The notes: generated from the letters alone by a model not told the origin. Counted from the first letter of the stretch, positions 25,984-35,379 are shown. The stretch: 64,000 nucleotides of DNA from Paenibacillus hunanensis (GCF_014645615.1 NZ_BMMB01000010.1:62001-126000), one strand, 5' to 3'. Numbers and translations are program-made.

Positions 25984-26103
25984 AGGCTGCTCCTTTATGC
26001 ATCATAATCGATCGGATGGGATGAATGGATACAGTACCAGTGGCTTCACGGATGATCGATCAACCGCTACACGATACCGCTATTCCTTTAGAACGGTACA
26101 ACA

Positions 26104-26736
26104 TTAGAATCGTCGAAACGATAGCGTTGACTGCTGAACAGCATGCCCATTACCAGATGCCGTTTTGACCAGCTCAGCAGATTGTGACTCTTCCTGAGTA
26201 GACGCTTGCTTGAGCTGCTCATATCGAGCAAATCGTTCTTCATTCACACGCTTGCGTAGCAGATGCATCACGCCATCGCCTGTCCCTTTATCAAAGGCAA
26301 GCAAGCGTTCATAGCCCCAGCGCTCATACATTGGTAATAACCACGGATGTTTCTCTGCTGTCGCAAGTGTTACCGCTGGCGCTCCCAGCTCCTTATCGAT
26401 GACTTCCTGCTCGACCCAATTGAGCAACTTGCGTCCCCATCCACTTCCCTGTACCTCAGGATCAACCGCAAACCACATCACAAATGGCAAATCCATCTGC
26501 TCTGCTAGCAGCTTCAATCGCTCTGGATTAGCGAGTGTAACGGTCGCCACAATCTCACTATCACGCTCCAGCACATAGCATTTATTAGCTATAATATTAT
26601 CGCGAATCTGCTCTACATCCGCATGTGCAGCAGGCCACTGTAATTCAAGCTCACGAATCGTTACATAGGCAGCATGGATAATACGCTGTACAACAGGTGC
26701 ATCCTCCGGTACAGCCAGACGATAAATTTCACTCAT
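26104..26736 (-). CDS. GNAT-family N-acetyltransferase
   Basis: This 210-residue GNAT protein starts at ATG 26736, where AAGGAG is 8 nt upstream (an in-frame GTG at 26745 would leave no room for it). The acetyl-CoA loop is in WFAVDPEVQGSGWGRKLLNW (Q/RxxGxG/A pattern), followed by LATAEKHPWLLPMYERWGYE. The last 45 residues are a low-complexity polar tail absent from many GNATs. The acyl acceptor is not predictable. Confidence 0.85.
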   Translation of the reverse strand: MSEIYRLAVPEDAPVVQRIIHAAYVTIRELELQWPAAHADVEQIRDNIIANKCYVLERDSEIVATVTLANPERLKLLAEQMDLPFVMWFAVDPEVQGSGWGRKLLNWVEQEVIDKELGAPAVTLATAEKHPWLLPMYERWGYERLLAFDKGTGDGVMHLLRKRVNEERFARYEQLKQASTQEESQSAELVKTASGNGHAVQQSTLSFRRF

Positions 26737-26997
26737 CGTTCCCACTCCTTATTCCGACTATTTCAATCAAATTTAATGTATATAATTTATCATTAGAAAT
26801 TCCTACTGACCAATCGAACTTTTCTATACAAACTAATAGAAACATTCAATCGTTACACATAACTAAAAGCACCGCTCTGCCCTAAACGATAGCCTTTCCC
26901 TGTCCACCAGCGCATACAAGCAACTGATGTCCATTCAAAAGCCACCATTCCTAGCAATAGAGGTGCTCCTTACCAACTTTATAGGGTTCAACCTGTA

Positions 26998-27231
26998 TTA
27001 TTCGATCAGAAAACCATTTTCTTTATCGTTTTTCAGCTTCTCTGGCGTTACATCATTACCTTCCGCATCCACTACAGTCAGACGGGAGAAGGTATGAAGC
27101 ACCTGGCCACGGATTTCACGCAGATATTCCTGACGCAGTACATGCTGTTCTTCTTTTTCGATATCGGTCAGGCCCTGCTCACGTTGTTTTTTAGCGAGTT
27201 CATTAATACGGGTTAAGCTTTTGATCATCAT
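26998..27231 (-). CDS. DUF896 (YnzC/UPF0291) protein
   Basis: This 77-residue protein begins at the first ATG of an ATGATG pair (27231), 7 nt after AAGGAGG. It shows the DUF896 signature: RINELAKKQREQGLTDIEKEEQHVLRQEYLREIR split over residues about 6-40, which is a helical hairpin, then a C-terminal DVTPEKLKN. The family is cytoplasmic, common in Firmicutes and of unknown role; in Bacillus subtilis the ynzC homologue lies in the SOS-linked yneA operon. Here no LexA box is present, but a 39-bp near-palindrome lies upstream. Confidence 0.9.
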   Translation of the reverse strand: MMIKSLTRINELAKKQREQGLTDIEKEEQHVLRQEYLREIRGQVLHTFSRLTVVDAEGNDVTPEKLKNDKENGFLIE

Positions 27232-27273
27232 TGTTATTCCTCCTTCGCAGAGAGCCCGAGGCAACTGCTTGGT

Positions 27274-27312
27274 AAATATCTCGAATTAAATAATTATTAA
27301 TTTAAGATATTT
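27274..27312. promoter_or_regulatory. 39-bp near-palindrome upstream of the DUF896 gene
   Basis: The arms AAATATCT (27274-27281) and AGATATTT (27305-27312) are exact, and most inner positions (27284-27289 with 27297-27302) also pair. It centres on 27293, about 60 bp before the start codon, and is very AT-rich. A dimeric repressor site is likely. Confidence 0.45.
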
Positions 27313-27419
27313 TTAGTATAGCACACTTTTTGGGAAATGCAACCAGTTGCTACTTGATGCATTCTGCTACTCATGATAGACATCTATCGTAAACGATTCA
27401 CAGCAAAAAAACAAAACAT

Positions 27420-27463
27420 TTGACTACATAATCCTAATATCGTAATATTACGATATTAGGATT
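27420..27463 (+). promoter_or_regulatory. Promoter overlapped by a 34-bp perfect palindrome (operator of the ArsR regulator)
   Basis: TTGACT (27420-27425) and TAATAT (27443-27448) are spaced by 17 bp. The region 27430-27463 is a perfect 34-bp palindrome that covers the spacer and the -10 box, so a bound dimer would block polymerase. The core TCGTAAT-ATTACGA also resembles a Fur/Zur-type box without the central base, so the binding protein is not certain. Confidence 0.7.
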
Positions 27464-27481
27464 TAGAGAGGAGCTTTACAT

Positions 27482-27799
27482 TTGGAAACTAAAATTTTTG
27501 ATATGAAGAATATGAAGCAATACGACGAACCTGCGAATCTACTCAAAGCTTTATCTCATCCGGTACGACTCTGTATCGTGCGTGGGCTGATGCGTAAGAA
27601 GAAATGCAATGTATCCTTTATGCAGGAATGTCTGGATATGCCGCAATCTACCGTATCCCAACACCTGCAAAAGCTACGCAGCGCAGGCATTGTTGCTACC
27701 GAACGCAATGGTCTTGAGGTCAATTATATTCTGGCTAATGAGCGTATCGCACATATTGTTACTATTTTATTAGGAGAGGAAGATTGTGAGCATGAGTAA
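27482..27799 (+). CDS. ArsR/SmtB-family regulator, probably sulfide or persulfide responsive
   Basis: This 105-residue winged-helix repressor starts at TTG 27482, 8 nt after AGAGAGGAG. The recognition helix is in MPQSTVSQHLQKLRSAGI (53-70). It has Cys31, Cys42, Cys50 and Cys102, a set usable for thiol or persulfide sensing, and lacks the ELCVCDL arsenic site. It overlaps the flavoprotein gene (CoADR-rhodanese-TusA-DsrE). That neighbour makes a sulfur-responsive role, like BigR/SqrR, the best inference. Autoregulation through the palindrome at 27430-27463 is expected. Confidence 0.8.
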   Translation: METKIFDMKNMKQYDEPANLLKALSHPVRLCIVRGLMRKKKCNVSFMQECLDMPQSTVSQHLQKLRSAGIVATERNGLEVNYILANERIAHIVTILLGEEDCEHE

Positions 27800-30428
27800 A
27801 AAGGTTGTTATTGTTGGCGGTGTAGCAGGCGGAGCGTCTGCTGCTGCCCGTCTACGTCGTCTGGATGAGCAAGCAGAGATTATTTTGTTTGAAAAAGGTC
27901 CGCATATTTCCTTTGCCAACTGTGGTCTACCTTATTATGTAGGCGGCTCGATCGCTGATCGTGAACGTCTGCTCGTACAGACTCCGCAGGGCATGTCCGA
28001 TCGCTTCCGTATCGATGTTCGCACTGAAAGTGAAGTCGTATCGATCGACCCGAATGCACGCACAGTCACTGTGAATAGTAGTGAACGCGGCGTATATACC
28101 GAATCCTATGATGAGCTTCTCCTATCACCGGGTGCACGTCCGATCATTCCTGATGTTGCAGGTCATGATCATCCCTTACTGTATACAGTTCGTAATGTAA
28201 AAGATATTGATCGTGTGAAGGAACAGGTACAGCGTATCGCGGGCGGTTCGGCTATCGTCGTCGGTGGTGGCTTTATCGGTGTAGAGATGGCAGAGAATCT
28301 GCGTGAAGCCGGACTTGATGTGACACTTGTTGAGGGCAATCCTCAGGTGCTCACTCCGTATGATCCCGAGCTAGCGGCTGCACTCGGTCAACAATTAGAG
28401 CAGCATGGTGTAAAGCTTGTCCTATCTGAGCGCGTACAGGGCTTCACATCGCCTGCCAACGGCATTGGTGTTCAGCTTGGAAGTGGTGTATTAGAAGCAG
28501 ATATGGTCATTCTGGCGATTGGCGTTACACCAGATACAGCTTTCCTGCAAGGAACAGGAATTGCACTTGGTACACGCGGGCATATTATTGTAAATGAAGC
28601 GATGCAGACGAATATCCCTCATATTTACGCGGTTGGTGATGCGATTGAAGTACTCGACCTGATCACCAATACACCAGCAGCCATTCCATTAGCTGGCCCT
28701 GCCAATAAACAAGGACGGATCGCTGCCGATCAGATCGCAGGCATTCCTTCTACTTATAAAGGAACTCAGGGCACATCGATTATTAAAGTATTCGACCTGA
28801 CTGCCGCCTCTACAGGTAGCAATGAACGAACACTAAAGCGCCATAACATCGGCTATCAATCCATTATCGTGCATCCTAGCTCTCATGCATCGTATTATCC
28901 AGGTGCAAGCTCGATGATGCTCAAGCTGCTATTTGCAAATGATGGTCGGATTCTAGGAGCACAGGCTGTTGGCTATGAAGGCGTGGATAAGCGAATTGAT
29001 GATATTGCGGTGGCGATTCGCTTTGGCGGCACCGTTTCGGATTTGACCGAGCTGGAGCTAAGCTATGCCCCTCCTTATTCCTCAGCTAAGGACCCGGTGA
29101 ATATTGCTGGCTATGCTGCGGAAAATGTACTTGCTGGACGAACATCCGTATTTACGTATGATCAGGTGGCACAGTACGATCCAGCCACCCAGCAATTGTT
29201 AGACGTACGCAGTACGATCGAGCATGAAAATGGACATATTCCAGGCTCGCTCTCCATTCCAGTTGATGAGCTTCGCGATCACTTGCATGAGCTTGATCGC
29301 AATAAAGAATATCTGGTGTACTGCCAGGTAGGACTGCGTGGTTATACTGCTTCGCGTATTTTGGCACAGCATGGATATCAGGTAAAAAATCTGAGCGGTG
29401 GCTATAAAACGTACAAGCAGGCACAATTTCAACCAGTCAGTTCCTTCCCAGACTCTGATCCGTCTACACCTTCAGCAAATGCTACAGCGGGTGCTGCCTT
29501 GTCTGCTGCTCCGATGACAGGAGCTACAGCTCTGCACACGCTCACCAGCAGCCCTTCATCAGTTGCTGTATTAACTGCTGATGAGGCAAGCCATTCAGCA
29601 ACGCTAACGAATACAGCGACATCATCAGTGACAACTAGCTCTGCAACCACTATGACAGACAACCAGCCAGCTTCATTACCTACACCTGCTACTACACACG
29701 AGCTTAATGTATGCGGCTTGAGCTGCCCGGGTCCACTCATTCAGGTGAAGCAGAAGATGGATGGATTGACCGATGGCGATCAGTTACACGTGGTTGCTTC
29801 AGATCCTGGATTCTATGAGGATGTGAAGGCATGGTCGCAAATGTCCGGTCATACTCTCGTTCAACTTGATCGTGGTAAGGGCGGTACGATTGAGGCGACA
29901 CTGGCGAAGATGCCCAAGGAGCAAACGGATGGTAGTGCAGCTCAGCTTCCTACCGCAGATCCAGCTAGCACCATGGTTGTGTTTAGCGGTGATCTGGATA
30001 AAGCTATTGCGTCCTTTATCATCGCTAATGGCGCTGCTGCAAGCGGTCGTAAGGTAACGATGTTCTTCACCTTCTGGGGCTTGAATATTTTGCGCAAATC
30101 AGAGCCGATGCCGATCCAGAAAAATATGATCAGCCGCATGTTTGGGATGATGATGCCTCGTGGCAGTCAGCGACTCGGTTTATCGAAAATGAATATGCTG
30201 GGCATCGGGCCAAAGCTTATTCGCGGCATTATGGGGAATCAAAATATCGCTTCACTGGAGGATCTGATCCGCAGTGCATCCGAGCAAGGCGTCGAGATGG
30301 TCGCATGTCAGATGTCGATGGATGTGATGGGGATTCGCCATGAGGAATTGATCGATGGTATCAAAATTGCCGGTGTCGGCTACTATCTCGGTCAAGCCGA
30401 TCGTGCAGGTCATAATCTATTCATTTAA
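27786..30428 (+). CDS. Four-domain persulfide-handling flavoprotein: CoA-disulfide reductase, rhodanese, TusA, DsrE
   Basis: This 880-residue protein joins four sulfur-trafficking modules. Residues 1-450 are an FAD/NAD(P)H pyridine-nucleotide-disulfide reductase of CoADR type with a single active Cys46 (SFANCGLPYY). Residues about 455-548 are a rhodanese with Cys513 (YCQVGLRGY). A long Ala/Ser/Thr linker (about 550-635) follows, then a TusA domain with CPGP at 647-650, and a DsrE-like domain (about 729-880) with the FFTFWGL motif and Cys841. It should reduce or relay persulfide sulfur between CoA, TusA and DsrE sites. It starts at GTG 27786 or ATG 27792, overlapping the regulator gene by 14 bp. 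Confidence 0.9.
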   Translation: MSMSKKVVIVGGVAGGASAAARLRRLDEQAEIILFEKGPHISFANCGLPYYVGGSIADRERLLVQTPQGMSDRFRIDVRTESEVVSIDPNARTVTVNSSERGVYTESYDELLLSPGARPIIPDVAGHDHPLLYTVRNVKDIDRVKEQVQRIAGGSAIVVGGGFIGVEMAENLREAGLDVTLVEGNPQVLTPYDPELAAALGQQLEQHGVKLVLSERVQGFTSPANGIGVQLGSGVLEADMVILAIGVTPDTAFLQGTGIALGTRGHIIVNEAMQTNIPHIYAVGDAIEVLDLITNTPAAIPLAGPANKQGRIAADQIAGIPSTYKGTQGTSIIKVFDLTAASTGSNERTLKRHNIGYQSIIVHPSSHASYYPGASSMMLKLLFANDGRILGAQAVGYEGVDKRIDDIAVAIRFGGTVSDLTELELSYAPPYSSAKDPVNIAGYAAENVLAGRTSVFTYDQVAQYDPATQQLLDVRSTIEHENGHIPGSLSIPVDELRDHLHELDRNKEYLVYCQVGLRGYTASRILAQHGYQVKNLSGGYKTYKQAQFQPVSSFPDSDPSTPSANATAGAALSAAPMTGATALHTLTSSPSSVAVLTADEASHSATLTNTATSSVTTSSATTMTDNQPASLPTPATTHELNVCGLSCPGPLIQVKQKMDGLTDGDQLHVVASDPGFYEDVKAWSQMSGHTLVQLDRGKGGTIEATLAKMPKEQTDGSAAQLPTADPASTMVVFSGDLDKAIASFIIANGAAASGRKVTMFFTFWGLNILRKSEPMPIQKNMISRMFGMMMPRGSQRLGLSKMNMLGIGPKLIRGIMGNQNIASLEDLIRSASEQGVEMVACQMSMDVMGIRHEELIDGIKIAGVGYYLGQADRAGHNLFI

Positions 30429-30481
30429 ATAATTTTACTGGCGCGGATGCCATATAACCAGATCATCAATACAACACAAAT

Positions 30482-30522
30482 AAAGCGTGCAGCCTCTCCC
30501 CTGTAGAGTTCTGCACGCTTTT
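30482..30522 (+). terminator. Terminator of the persulfide operon
   Basis: AAAGCGTGCAG pairs with CTGCACGCTTT, followed by TTTAT. It lies 55 bp after the flavoprotein stop codon. Confidence 0.75.
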
Positions 30523-30687
30523 ATACGGTTGAATCCATAATGTTCAAGGTGATCGATGATGCTCCTTCGACTGGTCATTTTAATTCAGTAGACTATTTCA
30601 AATCATAATTCAACAAGCAGGTTCACATGCCTGTACTAATGAAGGAAAAAGGATTGCATTCATTTTCCTGTTCATCTGATGCTTGCT

Positions 30688-31137
30688 TTAATTCACAACG
30701 CGTCGTGCGGTGACATAGCGCTTTTTGTAATACGATTCAGACAGGCTGCTCACCGTTACACCGGAGCTGCTTGCTGCATGAATGAATTTGTTATTCCCGA
30801 TATAGATGCCGACATGCGAGATGCCATAGCCCATCGTGTTAAAAAAGACCAGATCGCCGATCGACAGATTGCCTTTGTATACAGCCTTGCCGATATGAGC
30901 CTGCTGACGAGCAGTACGCGGTAATGTTTTGTTCATCTTTTTGTACACATAGCGGGTAAAGCCAGAGCAGTCAAAGCCTCGTGTGCTTGTTCCACCCATT
31001 ACATACGGTGTACCCATTACTTTGGAAGCCTGGGTTTTAATTTCGCTTTTAAATGTTGCTGTGCTGGCTGAGGCGCCGGTTGGTTGTGCCGTACAGATGA
31101 CAGCAGCAGCCAGCAGAGACAATATCGTTTTCTTCAA
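30688..31137 (-). CDS. Secreted NlpC/P60 peptidoglycan endopeptidase
   Basis: This 149-residue protein has a signal peptide (MKKTILSLLAAAVICTAQ, cleavage near GASAS) and a single NlpC/P60 domain. The catalytic Cys is in GFDCSGFTRYVYKK, the His is in SHVGIYIGNNKFIHA, and the third polar residue follows. It hydrolyses peptide cross-links such as gamma-D-glutamyl bonds in cell-wall peptides. There is no LysM or SH3 binding domain, so it is a minimal hydrolase. The leader upstream (31138-31300) contains GC-rich structure, but I could not match it to the c-di-AMP riboswitch consensus. Confidence 0.9.
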   Translation of the reverse strand: MKKTILSLLAAAVICTAQPTGASASTATFKSEIKTQASKVMGTPYVMGGTSTRGFDCSGFTRYVYKKMNKTLPRTARQQAHIGKAVYKGNLSIGDLVFFNTMGYGISHVGIYIGNNKFIHAASSSGVTVSSLSESYYKKRYVTARRVVN

Positions 31138-31504
31138 AAAAATACTTCTCCCTTCGGTGCTTGCGGAGTTGATTTCAAGGAGTCCAGGGTACTGACATCA
31201 ATATGTATTGCCCAATCCCGTAGGTGACCACCCGCTGCAAAAATAATATCGTGTCCAGAACGTCAACATGAATCCGTTTCATTTATTTGGTCGGTATATG
31301 ACTTGAGTGAAAATGAAACACTTATTAAAATTTTGTAACTTTTATCACCTTAAAGCATTTTGGGTACGTTTGTCAAATATCGTCGCAATGGATTCCCTAT
31401 GGAATATAGGTACATTTCCGTATTTGCGCACATAAGACCTATTTTAGACTACCAGTCATTCTACACTTTCGCAACTTTACGTATTTGCGATGCCTTTTTA
31501 AACA
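31138..31504. other. Gene-free stretch upstream of the NlpC/P60 gene
   Basis: This region should carry the NlpC/P60 promoter and a leader of unknown length on the minus strand. The segment 31150-31260 is richer in G and C than its flanks and could fold, but no known riboswitch pattern fits. The rest is AT-rich without repeats. Confidence 0.4.
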
Positions 31505-31540
31505 CAAAAAATCCTGCTACACCGGAAGGTATAACAGGAT
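31505..31540 (-). terminator. Terminator of the PilZ gene
   Basis: ATCCTG-TA-ACC (31511-31523) pairs with 31528-31540 with G-U pairs, and the minus-strand product is followed by TTTTTT. It lies 85 bp after the PilZ stop codon. Confidence 0.7.
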
Positions 31541-31624
31541 AAAGCTGGATAATATAATAAAATATGAGATTGAGTGAAAAGGATAGAGTGTGCTACCAAG
31601 GCTCACATTTATAGCCGTAGAAGC

Positions 31625-32281
31625 TTATTTGCGGAAGCGAACCTGCTCTTGAATCGCATAGCGAATAATATGGTTACGATGCTGCTCCTTAATATCACTA
31701 TACTTGAGCGCAATCTTGTAACGCTGGTCATCCACCTGGTTCATATACACGAGATCAGCCTTGAAAGGCAATGGCAGCTCGTTATCCCCTTTATACAGAT
31801 AGAGTGTGCCTGTATACTTGTTATATTCGATCGGCTGACGGCTATAAAAGGACAGTCCACCGCCGCTAATATCATGCGTGTAAATTTGCAATTTTAGCTC
31901 TTCGTCCATCTCTGATACGTTGAGATCACAGCGAAGTGACGAGCTGATTCGCAAATAATCACGGTTTTGAATTTTAATAATGTCCTCTACAGCCGGGCTT
32001 TTCAAATGAATCTGAAATTGATCGGTGTTCGCCCGTGTAATCTTCGTGCGGAACTGGTATTTCATCTTATTATTGCCTATAAAAAAGGCAAACACTTCTT
32101 TTTTCATCATTTCGCTCAGTGGTAGCTTTTCGTTCGCTGAGGAGATATGATCAAGTCGTGTAATATCAGCTAACGTGATCGCCTCTTCATCGAAGGCTTC
32201 TACGCGACCGACGAACATATTGCCTTCGTCATCCTGAACATCCAGATACTGATTAGCAAAAATATAATTTTGCAGTTTCAT
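31625..32281 (-). CDS. PilZ-domain c-di-GMP receptor (YpfA/YcgR-like flagellar brake)
   Basis: This 218-residue protein starts at ATG 32281 (GGGGGA upstream). The N-terminal half (about 1-110) fits the YcgR-N/PilZN module, with FANQYLDVQDDEGNMFVGRV and a FFIGNNKMKYQFRTKI strand pair. The C-terminal PilZ domain has the RxxxR motif NRDYLRIS and the DxSxxG motif DISGGGLSF, the two c-di-GMP contacts. Homologues in Bacillus slow flagellar motors at high c-di-GMP. It is monocistronic here. Confidence 0.88.
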   Translation of the reverse strand: MKLQNYIFANQYLDVQDDEGNMFVGRVEAFDEEAITLADITRLDHISSANEKLPLSEMMKKEVFAFFIGNNKMKYQFRTKITRANTDQFQIHLKSPAVEDIIKIQNRDYLRISSSLRCDLNVSEMDEELKLQIYTHDISGGGLSFYSRQPIEYNKYTGTLYLYKGDNELPLPFKADLVYMNQVDDQRYKIALKYSDIKEQHRNHIIRYAIQEQVRFRK

Positions 32282-32768
32282 TATTGTATTCCCCCTAGTT
32301 ATAACATGCCCGAAAGACCCCATCTTATACGCCCGGACAACTGTATCTATAAAACGTATTAACTGCATTGCCGTCTACAAATGAAGTCCGATTGCGAACA
32401 CATGCTATTGCTTCGCCTCTGTATCACTTATATAAGGTAGTGAATATTTTAAACCAATAATAACACAAAAGTCCTAATAAGCGAATATATAAATTGTCGA
32501 ATTTTGGTTAAAAAGAACCAGTTTCAAATTTGATTTCATTGTATATATGACATGATATATTTGTAAAATGTTAAAAATAATTCCTCATTCATAGTCTTTA
32601 TGCTCTATTTATATGTGTATATTGTTAAAAAAGGATGATATCCCCATCTATTGGACTAATCGATCCGTGTAAAAAATAGTTCTATCTGGTATTGGTTCGC
32701 CGTTACAGGAAGTATTTGTTTACAATTCTGTTGTAACATTGTACTGCTTTTTCATAAAATATTTCCAT
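32282..32768. other. AT-rich gene-free stretch between the PilZ gene and the metal ATPase
   Basis: No gene or conserved RNA is supported in this stretch. It contains long A/T runs and must hold the promoter of the minus-strand PilZ gene at its left edge. Confidence 0.45.
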
Positions 32769-32813
32769 AAAGAAAAGCTCCTTCATCGATGAATGATGTA
32801 GGAGCTTTTCTTT
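32769..32813. terminator. Strong terminator after the metal ATPase
   Basis: AAAGAAAAGCTCCT (32769-32782) and AGGAGCTTTTCTTT (32800-32813) are exact complements. The stem is T/A-rich at its base, so it works on both strands. Confidence 0.8.
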
Positions 32814-32924
32814 AAAATAGAAGATATGAATGTTGGAAGGTCGAATTGTACATCAAACCAGTCATGGTCATTGAATGTACACGGGTTGGATGCAGATCAG
32901 CTTGTTTTATTGTTTTTATTACTC

Positions 32925-35270
32925 TTATATAGCTGATGCTCGTTTGTCACGCGCAGGCGACGTTACAAGCCTATTCATACGCGAGCTGTCAAACCGCAAT
33001 ACACGCATTGCATTCAATACCGCAAGCAGTGTCACACCCACGTCGGAGAATACTGCTTCCCACATGGTCGCAATTCCGAACGCACCGAGCAATAGAAACA
33101 CAGCCTTCACACCGAGCGCGAAAATTATATTTTGCCATACGATACGCCGTGTGCGGCGAGCAATCTCAATCGCTACAGGCAAGCGTGATGGCTCATCATT
33201 CATAATGACCACATCGGCTGCTTCAATCGCAGCATCCGAGCCCAGTCCTCCCATTGCTACGCCGATATCCGCGCGTGCTAGCACCGGTGTATCATTAATA
33301 CCGTCACCTACGAAAATAATCTTCTCACCGCGTGCCCGTAGCGCGTCCAGGCGCTCCAGCTGCATAACCTTATCCTGAGGGAGCAGCTCGGCATGTACTT
33401 CATCTACACCAAGCTGTCTACCTACCGCTTCACCTGTCTGACGAGTATCTCCAGTCAGCATAATGACACGGCGGATGCCCTGCTGCTTGAGCTGATGAAT
33501 GGCAGCTGCTGCATCGCCCTTCACCTCATCAGAGATGACGATCGTACCGGCAAACGTACCATTCACTGCCACATAAACCACGGTTCCACCCGACGAATCC
33601 GGTACTGCCTCAATGCCTTCGCGTTCGAGCAGGCGATAATTCCCTGCTAGCACCTGCTGTCCATCCAGCTTCGCTTCAATCCCATACCCTGCTGCTTCAC
33701 TATATTCCGTCACACGCGCCTCATTCCATGTTCCCTGATACGCATTGCGAATCGACTCCGCAATCGGGTGACTGGAATGCAGCTCGGTATGTGCAGCGAT
33801 GTCGAGCAGTTGCGCCTCGGTAAATCCTGTCGCTGGACGAATAGCCGTAACAGCAAACGTTCCTTTGGTTAACGTACCTGTTTTATCAAATACAACGTAT
33901 TTTACATGATTCAATGCTTCCAGATAGTTACTACCCTTGATCAAAATACCGTTCTTGGATGCGGCACCAATACCACCGAAAAAGCCCAGCGGAATCGAAA
34001 CAACCAGTGCACATGGACAGGAAATGACCAGGAACACAAGCGCACGATAAATCCAATCACTAAAGGTCGCTCCATTTAAAAGCAGTGGTGGAACAATCGC
34101 CAGCAATGTCGCAATAATAACGACTGCTGGTGTGTAGTAACGGGCAAAACGGGTGATGAACTTTTCTGTCTGTGCCTTTTTGCTGCTTGCATTTTGGACA
34201 AGCTCCAAAATCTTCGATACAGACGACTCGCTGAAAATACGCTCAACCTCCAGCGTGAGTACGCCATTTTTATTAACAAAGCCAGCCAGCACCTCGCTGC
34301 CTTCCTTCGCTTCTCTCGGTACAGACTCCCCCGTCAATGCTGATGTATCCAGCATCGAGCTGCCTTCAACGACAATCCCGTCCAAAGGAACCTTTTCCCC
34401 CGGACGAATAACGATCCGATCACCGATACGAATCTGCTCTGGCGATACCTGACGAATGCCTTCAGCCGTTTGCACATTGGCATAATCGGGGCGAATATTC
34501 ATCAGCTCCGCAATCGAGCGACGTGAACGCTCCACCGCCGCGCCCTGAAACATCTCACCCAGCTGATAAAAGAGCATAACCGCTACACCTTCTGGATACT
34601 GTCCGATCGCAAAAGCACCAATCGTCGCCACGGACATCAGGAAATACTCGTCAAACACCTGACCGCGCGCAATATTACGCAGCGCCTGCCATACGATATC
34701 GCCACCTGCGATAATATATGCGAGTAGAAATACAGATAGCTCTAATACAGGTGGCATCGGCAATAGCAAGCCTGCTGCCATGAACACTCCACCACCGAGT
34801 AAACGGAACAGTAGCTTGCGCTGATGTCCTCCATCATGACTGTGCGTGTGACCCGCATGGTCGTGTTCGTGGGCGTCTTCATGCTGGTGATCTGCATGTT
34901 TTGTGTGTGCATTCGATGTTGAAGTATATCCGCTAGCTGCTGCGGATGATGCGGCAGCTTGACCTGTGAGAGCTGAATCAGAAGTAGCCTGTGTTGATGT
35001 GCTGGCTACTTTACCGATTGCCGGTACTGGCTTGATACGGACACGAATATGAGGCTCGATGCGATTCACGGTTCGCATCGCTTCACCAGCAATATGCTCG
35101 GCCTCTGTTTCGTTGGCTTCAAGCGTAAGTGTTTTGTTGACGAAATTGACGGAGCACGATGACACGCCTTTAATTTTGCCGACACCATTTTCTATTTTCA
35201 TAGCGCAATTGGCACAGTGTAGCCCATCTAGTGTAAGTTCACGCTTGCTTAATGCGGTGGATTGGCTCAT
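32925..35270 (-). CDS. Zn/Cd/Pb-transporting P-type ATPase (ZntA/CadA type)
   Basis: This 781-residue exporter pumps divalent soft metals out of the cytoplasm. An N-terminal HMA domain has HCANC (Cys19, Cys22). A His-rich loop (about 120-150, HTKHADHQHEDAHEHDHAGH) follows, then eight membrane helices. CPC is at 418-420 (ISCPCALVV), the phosphorylated Asp is in DKTGT (462-466), an SHP motif is in HSSHPIAESI, and GDGINDTP is present. These fit the P1B-2 (Zn/Cd/Pb) class rather than copper. Its upstream operator is nearly identical to that of the CDF gene at 42416, so the two share a regulator. Confidence 0.95.
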   Translation of the reverse strand: MSQSTALSKRELTLDGLHCANCAMKIENGVGKIKGVSSCSVNFVNKTLTLEANETEAEHIAGEAMRTVNRIEPHIRVRIKPVPAIGKVASTSTQATSDSALTGQAAASSAAASGYTSTSNAHTKHADHQHEDAHEHDHAGHTHSHDGGHQRKLLFRLLGGGVFMAAGLLLPMPPVLELSVFLLAYIIAGGDIVWQALRNIARGQVFDEYFLMSVATIGAFAIGQYPEGVAVMLFYQLGEMFQGAAVERSRRSIAELMNIRPDYANVQTAEGIRQVSPEQIRIGDRIVIRPGEKVPLDGIVVEGSSMLDTSALTGESVPREAKEGSEVLAGFVNKNGVLTLEVERIFSESSVSKILELVQNASSKKAQTEKFITRFARYYTPAVVIIATLLAIVPPLLLNGATFSDWIYRALVFLVISCPCALVVSIPLGFFGGIGAASKNGILIKGSNYLEALNHVKYVVFDKTGTLTKGTFAVTAIRPATGFTEAQLLDIAAHTELHSSHPIAESIRNAYQGTWNEARVTEYSEAAGYGIEAKLDGQQVLAGNYRLLEREGIEAVPDSSGGTVVYVAVNGTFAGTIVISDEVKGDAAAAIHQLKQQGIRRVIMLTGDTRQTGEAVGRQLGVDEVHAELLPQDKVMQLERLDALRARGEKIIFVGDGINDTPVLARADIGVAMGGLGSDAAIEAADVVIMNDEPSRLPVAIEIARRTRRIVWQNIIFALGVKAVFLLLGAFGIATMWEAVFSDVGVTLLAVLNAMRVLRFDSSRMNRLVTSPARDKRASAI

Positions 35271-35352
35271 GGTGGTTACCTCCTTTAGATTGGATAGTGG
35301 ATTGAATTAAACGAATGTAGTAGGTTTATACATTACGTAATTTATAAAATTA

Positions 35353-35379
35353 ATACATGAGTAATTGTTCATATGTTAT
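35353..35379. promoter_or_regulatory. CadC/CzrA-type operator upstream of the metal ATPase
   Basis: An imperfect palindrome with core ATGAGTAATTGTTCAT (35358-35373) lies about 85 bp upstream of the ATPase start. It is nearly identical to the core ATGAGCAATTATTCAT before the CDF gene. ArsR/SmtB-type metal sensors use imperfect palindromes of this class. Confidence 0.65.

Noticed and set aside
31138..31300. Possible c-di-AMP (ydaO) riboswitch before the NlpC/P60 gene
   Set aside because: The leader lacks the conserved GGGGUGAAU-type core and ordered helices, so the resemblance is limited to local G/C richness.
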